Positions 22,123 to 25,759 of a stretch of 25,759 bases of DNA are shown in pieces. This DNA is from a virus: positions 1-25,759 of IMG/VR virus record IMGVR_UViG_3300017763_000161. One strand, given 5' to 3'. Made by a program: the position numbers and the translations under genes. The first letter of the stretch is position 1. Every line of letters begins with the position of its first letter. Below the pieces are notes generated by a model, which did no database searches, was not told the DNA's origin, and was given only the letters and a program-made list of their open reading frames with translations.

Positions 22123-23448
22123 TTAATAAAATCGTCCGATAAAGTGACGAAACTTAAAGATACCCTTTACGTCTCGTTCACCCTCTCGGTTCTTAGCAAC
22201 ATTGTACATCATTTCAATGTATGATCCGTGTTTGTCAATGCTTTTTGATGATTCAATGTCACCTTCTTTGGGCCACATAAGTAGCACTATGTCTGCGTCG
22301 TTCTCAATGTCCCCGGAATCCTTGAGGTCATACAGCATTAGTCCACCCTCTCGCTTCGCTCCTTCTCTGCCTACCTGGCAGAGTAATACTATGGGAATGT
22401 TCAGCTCAAGGGCTAACTGCTTGATCTTGTGGGACACGTCAGCAATGGCGTTGTTCTTGGACATAGTTCCGCCGAAAGGAATCAACTGAAGATAATCAAT
22501 AATGAGCATCTTTATTCCCTTGTTCCGAACCAATGTTCGGGTCTGTGAAGCCAAGTCTTGTACGCTCTTGACGCTGTGGATCGTACTGATGTTAAGGTCT
22601 TTTAATTTATCCAACGCATCATTGACCGCAAGCACGTCTTCCTGGGTCGCTACGCCGTCTCTAAGGCGTTTTAACCACACTTGCGACAGACAGCTCACGA
22701 AGCGCTGTGTAATCTGTTTCTGGGGCATTTCTAGGGAAACTATTGCTACTGGCACATCGGACTGCATACTTGCTCGAAGAGCAAAGTTAAGTGCTAACTG
22801 CGACTTACCACAAGACGTGGGCGCAGCCAGCACCATAACCTCACCAGGAGCTATACCACCATTACCTAACTTCGCATCGAGATGATCAATGTGAGTCTTT
22901 ACTGCTTCTGAAACATACTCTCCAGACATCATCAACTCGTAGTCCTTACGGAGCTGATCCACAGTATCATTTAAATTCATAGCCCGGTTGTCCTTCTCTG
23001 ACATACCTACAATCTTGGACTCAATGTCGGCCCGAATGACATCGGGGTCTACTGTCTCGGACAGAGCTTTTTCGGTAGCTAATCTACAAGTCCTAGCAAT
23101 TTCTCGGAGCTGGGACTTTTCCTTTACCAGGTTGGCGAAGTACTTCACGGACACGGAAGTCTCTACTCTGTCTGCGATAGAATAGATTGAGGCTATGCCA
23201 CCAACTTCGTCCAACTTGGACGTCTTCTTGAGTTCCTCAAGTAGAGCGATTTCGTTTATGTCCTCGCCCCTCTGGGCGATGGACGATATACAATTAAAAA
23301 TATATTTGTTTCTCTCTAGATAAAAATCATCCGCACTAATGATGCCGGAGATTGAGTCAAAGGTTTCAGTACCTTCTTCCTTGAAGCAGCAAGCAATGAG
23401 TCCCTCTTCCGCTTCAATATTATTTGGGTGGATTATCTGATCGTTCAT
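22123..23448 (-). CDS. dnaB: Replicative DNA helicase, DnaB family
   Basis: This 441-residue protein has the DnaB two-domain plan: a helical N-terminal domain (1-150; NIEAEEGLIACCF, DFYLERNKYIFNCI) and a RecA-like domain. Walker A APTSCGKS is at 209-216, SLEMPQKQ at 238-245, Walker B MLIIDYLQL at 314-322, and the switch/arginine region QVGREGAKREGG at 358-369, followed by DSGDIENDADIVLLM. It unwinds DNA ahead of a phage polymerase as a hexamer and would load primase or polymerase, which are not in this window. The length is typical. Its first 29 bases overlap the stop of the upstream 59-residue gene, so translation is probably coupled. Upstream lie a terminator and a promoter candidate that could give it a separate transcript. 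Confidence 0.95.
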   Translation of the reverse strand: MNDQIIHPNNIEAEEGLIACCFKEEGTETFDSISGIISADDFYLERNKYIFNCISSIAQRGEDINEIALLEELKKTSKLDEVGGIASIYSIADRVETSVSVKYFANLVKEKSQLREIARTCRLATEKALSETVDPDVIRADIESKIVGMSEKDNRAMNLNDTVDQLRKDYELMMSGEYVSEAVKTHIDHLDAKLGNGGIAPGEVMVLAAPTSCGKSQLALNFALRASMQSDVPVAIVSLEMPQKQITQRFVSCLSQVWLKRLRDGVATQEDVLAVNDALDKLKDLNISTIHSVKSVQDLASQTRTLVRNKGIKMLIIDYLQLIPFGGTMSKNNAIADVSHKIKQLALELNIPIVLLCQVGREGAKREGGLMLYDLKDSGDIENDADIVLLMWPKEGDIESSKSIDKHGSYIEMMYNVAKNREGERDVKGIFKFRHFIGRFY

Positions 23449-23599
23449 TTATTCGTTCTTTCATTATGTTGAGACATTGACCAAGGAATTTCATTTTGTC
23501 CTTGTAGATCTCTGGATTTTTTTCTTTTGTTAGTGCTTCGTAAGAACGTATTGCTACGTCTATTCCGTCTCTTAAATGTGCTTGGTAGTCTGTAGTCAT
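23420..23599 (-). CDS. Small acidic/basic mixed protein upstream of the helicase
   Basis: This is 59 residues from ATG 23599 (MTTDYQAHLRDGIDVAIRSY), the preferred start because a second ATG at 23626 lies within a promoter-like sequence only two bases after the terminator U-tract. Helical and charged (ALTKEKNPEIYKDKMKFLGQ), it has no motif I recognise. It overlaps the helicase start by 29 bases, suggesting coupled translation. It may be a helicase-loading or accessory factor, but only position suggests this. Confidence 0.55.
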   Translation of the reverse strand: MTTDYQAHLRDGIDVAIRSYEALTKEKNPEIYKDKMKFLGQCLNIMKERINERSDNPPK

Positions 23600-23626
23600 A
23601 GTAGAATAATATAGCACAGTTGTCAT
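23598..23626 (-). promoter_or_regulatory. Possible sigma70-type promoter on the minus strand
   Basis: Reading the minus strand, ATGACA (23626-23621) is five of six to TTGACA and is followed after 17 bases by TACTAT (23603-23598), four of six to TATAAT. It sits just downstream of the terminator at 23629-23657. The -10 overlaps the ATG of the 59-residue gene, so a start near 23590 would serve the helicase better than that gene. This is a modest match in A/T-rich DNA. Confidence 0.3.
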
Positions 23627-23628
23627 AT

Positions 23629-23657
23629 AAAAAGGGACGCAGATAAGTCTGCGCCCC
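23629..23657 (-). terminator. Rho-independent terminator within the replication operon
   Basis: On the minus strand a 10-bp stem (GGGGCGCAGA and TCTGCGTCCC, one G-U pair) closes a CTTA loop and is followed directly by TTTTT (23633-23629). It lies between the Nmad1-like gene (ending at 23676) and the 59-residue gene. It should stop or attenuate transcripts of the recombination genes before they reach the helicase. Confidence 0.85.
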
Positions 23658-23675
23658 CAAGTATATATTACAGAA

Positions 23676-24035
23676 CTACTTCGATCTCTCTAGCATTCCG
23701 AGAGCGATTAGGCTGTAGCCAATCAAGTCCCGGTAAATGTCTTTAATGGAGTCTCCATTGTTGTCGAGAGTTAGGTTTCCGTCGTTGCAGAATGACTTCA
23801 TTCTTTGGAACTTGTCTTGCATCCGCAAGGACAGTCCGAGTAATGGGTCAATTCCAAAATCCCTAGAACCATCAAAGTTCTCGAAAGGATTGTCGCAGGA
23901 CTTGCCACCTGTGTAGTCTGAGTTTTTCTTACCAGTAAGGTCAAGGATCTCTTTAATCTCGGATTGGCGAAATTCCTCCCACCAAGCCTTATTATAGAAA
24001 CCCTTGTTACCTTCGGACAACTGCTCTTCCGTCAT
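23676..24035 (-). CDS. Nucleotide-modification-associated domain protein (Nmad1/DUF1599-like)
   Basis: This 119-residue protein has the layout of DUF1599/Nmad1 proteins: an N-terminal helix (FRQSEIKEILDLTGKKNSDY), an NPFENFDG segment, then GLSLRMQDKFQRMKSF and a C-terminal SIKDIYRDLIGYSLIALGML. The conserved residues KNxDYxGG, PFxNF, RMxDKxxR and the DxxxDLxxYxxIA helix are all recognisable. The family occurs in phages beside genes for altered nucleotides and has been linked by bioinformatics to base modification, but its activity is not settled as far as I know. The ATG overlaps the preceding stop by one base. No base-modifying enzyme is visible in the window. Confidence 0.75.
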   Translation of the reverse strand: MTEEQLSEGNKGFYNKAWWEEFRQSEIKEILDLTGKKNSDYTGGKSCDNPFENFDGSRDFGIDPLLGLSLRMQDKFQRMKSFCNDGNLTLDNNGDSIKDIYRDLIGYSLIALGMLERSK

Positions 24036-24274
24036 TAGAAAGGAAGCGCTTCGCTTGCTTGAGCTACTGCTGGAGCAGCCTCGGCTTCACGAGGTTTGTC
24101 AACGGTAATGCTGAGATATTTCTTCCCAGCTTTTGAGACTTGTGACCAGGCGGAAAGATAGAAATCTTCGCCGTTCACGTTGAGCTTCCCTTTTAAGTCG
24201 GGATGCTTTTCTGTTTTCTTTTCCGAGGGGAACAATGCTCCCCGATTTGTGTCGTCGTATTTTTGTTCTGACAT
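24035..24274 (-). CDS. Small protein with a DTNRGALFP motif and SSB-like LPF tail
   Basis: This 79-residue protein carries YDDTNRGALFPSEKKTEKHP (6-25), LKGKLNVNGEDFYLSAWSQ (27-45) and KAGKKYLSITVDK (48-60), then an acidic Ala/Pro-rich tail ending SEALPF. The core is a short family common in phages next to recombination genes; I recall it as uncharacterised, with a beta-barrel-like strand pattern. The final LPF resembles the protein-interaction tip of single-stranded DNA-binding proteins (for example DDDIPF). Its place between ERF and Nmad1 genes fits a single-strand-binding or recombination accessory, but this is inferred. It overlaps the next gene by one base. Confidence 0.6.
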   Translation of the reverse strand: MSEQKYDDTNRGALFPSEKKTEKHPDLKGKLNVNGEDFYLSAWSQVSKAGKKYLSITVDKPREAEAAPAVAQASEALPF

Positions 24275-24296
24275 ATTATTTATGGTTATTGTTGGA

Positions 24297-24767
24297 CTAG
24301 ATTAATTCATCAAGCGATGGTGCGCTTGATCTTGTTTGTGCCGGGGTCGGCTTTGTTTTTCCGTGCGTGTTAGTAGCATCGGCGTCCTTCGTATCGTCGA
24401 TACAGAACAGACCATTCAATGCGTACTTACGAGCATAGCTAGAGGCACTTCCAGAAATTTGGCTAACGTCCATTCCTTTCTTGTCTTCAGCTTCACGAGC
24501 ATAAGCGCTAACGCTTAGTTGTGCGCCAACAAAGTCTACGACTGCTGCTGACGCTTTTACATACACTCTTCCCCCGATCTCTACGATTTCATCGTTGATT
24601 ATTAGGGCCAGATTCTCTTGAGTGAGAAGTGGTTTGAGTGCTTCGAGGATGTCCTCGGCTGATCGGTACTTATAATTACCGAACTTATTTGTTTGTCCCT
24701 TCGGAGCTACTAGCTTCGACTGAACTCTTTGTAGTCTTTCGACTAACGTGGTTGTGTCTTCATTCAT
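24297..24767 (-). CDS. ERF-family single-strand annealing protein
   Basis: This 156-residue protein has the ERF (essential recombination function) core: NKFGNYKYRSAEDILEALKP (27-46), LLTQENLALIINDEIVEIGG (47-66), then YAREAEDKKGMDVSQISGSA and SSYARKYALNGLFCIDDTKD. ERF proteins anneal complementary strands and replace RecA in phage recombination and genome circularisation. The C-terminus is Thr/Pro/Ala-rich and ends SLDELI, an acidic tip that may bind partners. It overlaps the endonuclease VII-like gene by eight bases. With the possible SSB-like and nuclease genes it forms a recombination module. Confidence 0.9.
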   Translation of the reverse strand: MNEDTTTLVERLQRVQSKLVAPKGQTNKFGNYKYRSAEDILEALKPLLTQENLALIINDEIVEIGGRVYVKASAAVVDFVGAQLSVSAYAREAEDKKGMDVSQISGSASSYARKYALNGLFCIDDTKDADATNTHGKTKPTPAQTRSSAPSLDELI

Positions 24768-25206
24768 ATTTTATTTTGGTTAGTTTACGAAAAAGTTTTG
24801 CTCTGTCCTTTTCATTAGAACATTCTTCAAGTTCTTCTTTGCTCGCTCCTATGCGCTCCAACTCTGTCGTTTGTTCGGCGGATGTCAAGACTCTAATAAA
24901 TCTTTTGGTAAGCTGTGTAAGTCCCACCGGGTGAAGCACTTCTGTCTTGCATTCGTACAAGTATTTAGCCATTGCCTCCAATGTTATTGGCAAGAAATCT
25001 TTCTGGCCCTTGCACATTTTGAAATAAAAGTTTTCTACTTTACCAAGTAGACTGTTCGCTTGTCTTGATATAACTCCTCGAACCATCCCGGTGTCGTGGT
25101 CGTGGTCAAGAACCCAGTCGTCAGTAACGATGTCCAGTATTGGACATCTCTTCGGAGAGTTTTCTTCTCTGTACTTTTTTACTTTATCCTGGGACAAGTA
25201 TGTCAT
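24760..25206 (-). CDS. Recombination endonuclease VII-like protein
   Basis: This 148-residue protein has the His-Me (HNH-type) core WVLDHDHDTGMVRGVISRQA (31-50), then NSLLGKVENF, characteristic of phage endonuclease VII-like enzymes, which resolve branched DNA before packaging. The DHDH pair (34-37) supplies the metal and catalytic histidines. The zinc cysteines of T4 endonuclease VII are missing: only C21 remains and the second pair is replaced by SRQAN. The C-terminal half is helical (ITLEAMAKYLYECKTEVLH, ELERIGASKEELEECSNEK). It is translationally linked to its neighbours by overlaps of four and eight bases. Confidence 0.8.
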   Translation of the reverse strand: MTYLSQDKVKKYREENSPKRCPILDIVTDDWVLDHDHDTGMVRGVISRQANSLLGKVENFYFKMCKGQKDFLPITLEAMAKYLYECKTEVLHPVGLTQLTKRFIRVLTSAEQTTELERIGASKEELEECSNEKDRAKLFRKLTKIKYE

Positions 25207-25424
25207 AGCGAGTATATACTGGATTCGTCCTTAGAGGTTTCGATTAATTGTCTCAACTTGTTGTTGGTCTCTATCAGTTCTAAGTTTACTTTCTTTAAGT
25301 GTTCAATCTTCTTTTGCAAACCCTCGTTCTCTAATTGTTTTATTGCGGAGTTAATTCTAAAAGTTTTAATTTTATATTTTAAAGAAATCATTTCTTCTCT
25401 GAGTTTTTCTGTATAGTTTTCCAT
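25203..25424 (-). CDS. Small coiled-coil protein
   Basis: This 73-residue protein is almost entirely one coiled coil, with heptads of Leu/Ile such as LREEMISLKYKIKTFRI, KQLENEGLQKKIEHLKKVN and NNKLRQLIE. It contains no enzymatic motif. Its start abuts the preceding stop with no gap, and its stop overlaps the endonuclease start by four bases (ATGA), making expression as part of the replication operon likely. It may be an adaptor or dimerisation partner. Confidence 0.65.
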   Translation of the reverse strand: MENYTEKLREEMISLKYKIKTFRINSAIKQLENEGLQKKIEHLKKVNLELIETNNKLRQLIETSKDESSIYSL

Positions 25425-25634
25425 TTAAAGTTCTATTACGTCTATTATTTTTGCTTGTGATCCTCTCTTCAGAGTACAACATTTGTTTCTGTCGGGAGCT
25501 TTCTTTGTTATTAGTTTAACTGCGTCCTTACTATTGTGCGCCCACTTAATTGTGGAGCTTGTAAAGTCTTCGGGCATATCAAAATTTTTGTAAATTATTT
25601 TGTACCTCTGCACTATCTCTTGGGCTGAATGCAC
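25425..25634 (-). CDS. Small protein of unknown function (GTG start)
   Basis: This is 69 residues from GTG 25634 (reading HSAQEIVQRYKIIYKNFD after Met). The C-terminal half is basic with a CC pair (KAPDRNKCCTLKRGSQAKII). The start overlaps the upstream partial gene by 22 bases, which implies coupling. There are no membrane or enzyme motifs. The composition suggests a small regulator or accessory, but the family is unrecognised. Confidence 0.55.
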   Translation of the reverse strand: MHSAQEIVQRYKIIYKNFDMPEDFTSSTIKWAHNSKDAVKLITKKAPDRNKCCTLKRGSQAKIIDVIEL

Positions 25635-25759
25635 ATTCTCTCAGTCCAGTAAAGTCTCGCGGCTTGTTTGGCTGCGTCAAGGTAGTGCGTCTTAGCTTTC
25701 TCACTCCACCATAGGTGGTAGTGTTCCGCTGTGCTAGTACATATACTCACCGACAAACA
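25613..25759 (-). CDS. C-terminal end of an unknown protein (cut by right edge)
   Basis: A minus-strand frame is open from the window edge at 25759 to TAG at 25615-25613, giving 48 residues with AEHYHLWWSEKAKTHYLDAA, then KQAARLYWTERMCIQ. The tail is Trp/Tyr-rich and helical. An in-frame GTG at 25750 could be a start, so it may be either a short gene or the end of a longer one. The next gene overlaps it by 22 bases, consistent with the tight operon. Function cannot be assigned. Confidence 0.5.
   Translation of the reverse strand, partial: CLSVSICTSTAEHYHLWWSEKAKTHYLDAAKQAARLYWTERMCIQPKR

Noticed and set aside
22502-22885. Plus-strand frames opposite the helicase gene
   Set aside because: The minus strand has unmistakable DnaB Walker motifs here; the antisense frame is a shadow.
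1-25759. CRISPR arrays, tRNA genes, insertion sequences or attachment sites
   Set aside because: I saw no regularly spaced repeats, cloverleaf-like sequences, transposase or integrase genes; a tool scan would be needed to exclude them fully.

Overview
The window is an internal piece of a tailed double-stranded DNA phage genome, most likely a short-tailed (podovirus-like) phage of an aquatic bacterium. The evidence is a portal C-terminus, a scaffold, an SU10/HK97-type major capsid protein, a head-tail adaptor, a tubular/nozzle protein and a set of large ejected internal virion proteins. No tape measure, sheath or baseplate hub is visible. The DNA is AT-leaning and very dense: most genes abut or overlap by 1-30 bases and no gap exceeds about 60 bases. 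Most genes that do not overlap their predecessor start after an A/T-rich leader ending in attATG with no Shine-Dalgarno sequence. A PEP-CTERM-like surface protein hints at a host from a group that uses such sorting signals (for example Verrucomicrobia), but the host cannot be assigned from this window.

Layout. Bases 1-4035, plus strand: portal (cut by the left edge), a lysozyme-like protein, a small protein, scaffold and major capsid protein, closed by a strong intrinsic terminator. Bases 4073-6512: small protein, head-tail adaptor, small structural-type protein and an arabinofuranosidase-like/lectin-like protein. Bases 6523-8679: a membrane and envelope cassette made of two very small membrane proteins, a 3-TM holin-like protein, a Cys-rich ORF overlapping an acidic protein, and a signal-peptide protein with a PEP-CTERM-like tail. 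Bases 8701-10504: five consecutive short or basic Lys/Arg-rich proteins, including a 28-residue AT-hook peptide; an extended -10 promoter sits in the middle. Bases 10504-15717: nozzle protein and two fibre proteins, the second with an S74 self-cleaving chaperone. Bases 15717-21641: a small W-rich protein, then three internal (ejected) virion proteins ending in an 1151-residue LPD38-like protein.

Bases 21630-25759 are on the minus strand and converge on the structural block, with a 12-base 3' overlap and a hairpin at the junction. In transcription order they are: a partial ORF, two small proteins, an endonuclease VII-like protein, an ERF annealing protein, a possible single-strand-binding-like protein, an Nmad1-like nucleotide-modification protein, an internal terminator and possible promoter, a small protein, a DnaB-type helicase and a PD-(D/E)XK-like nuclease. 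Terminase and DNA polymerase are presumably outside the window.

The parts least explained by known families are the membrane/envelope cassette (6523-8679) and the basic small-protein cassette (8701-10504). These are the best places to look for undescribed biology. All family assignments come from reading motifs by eye; no database search was run.
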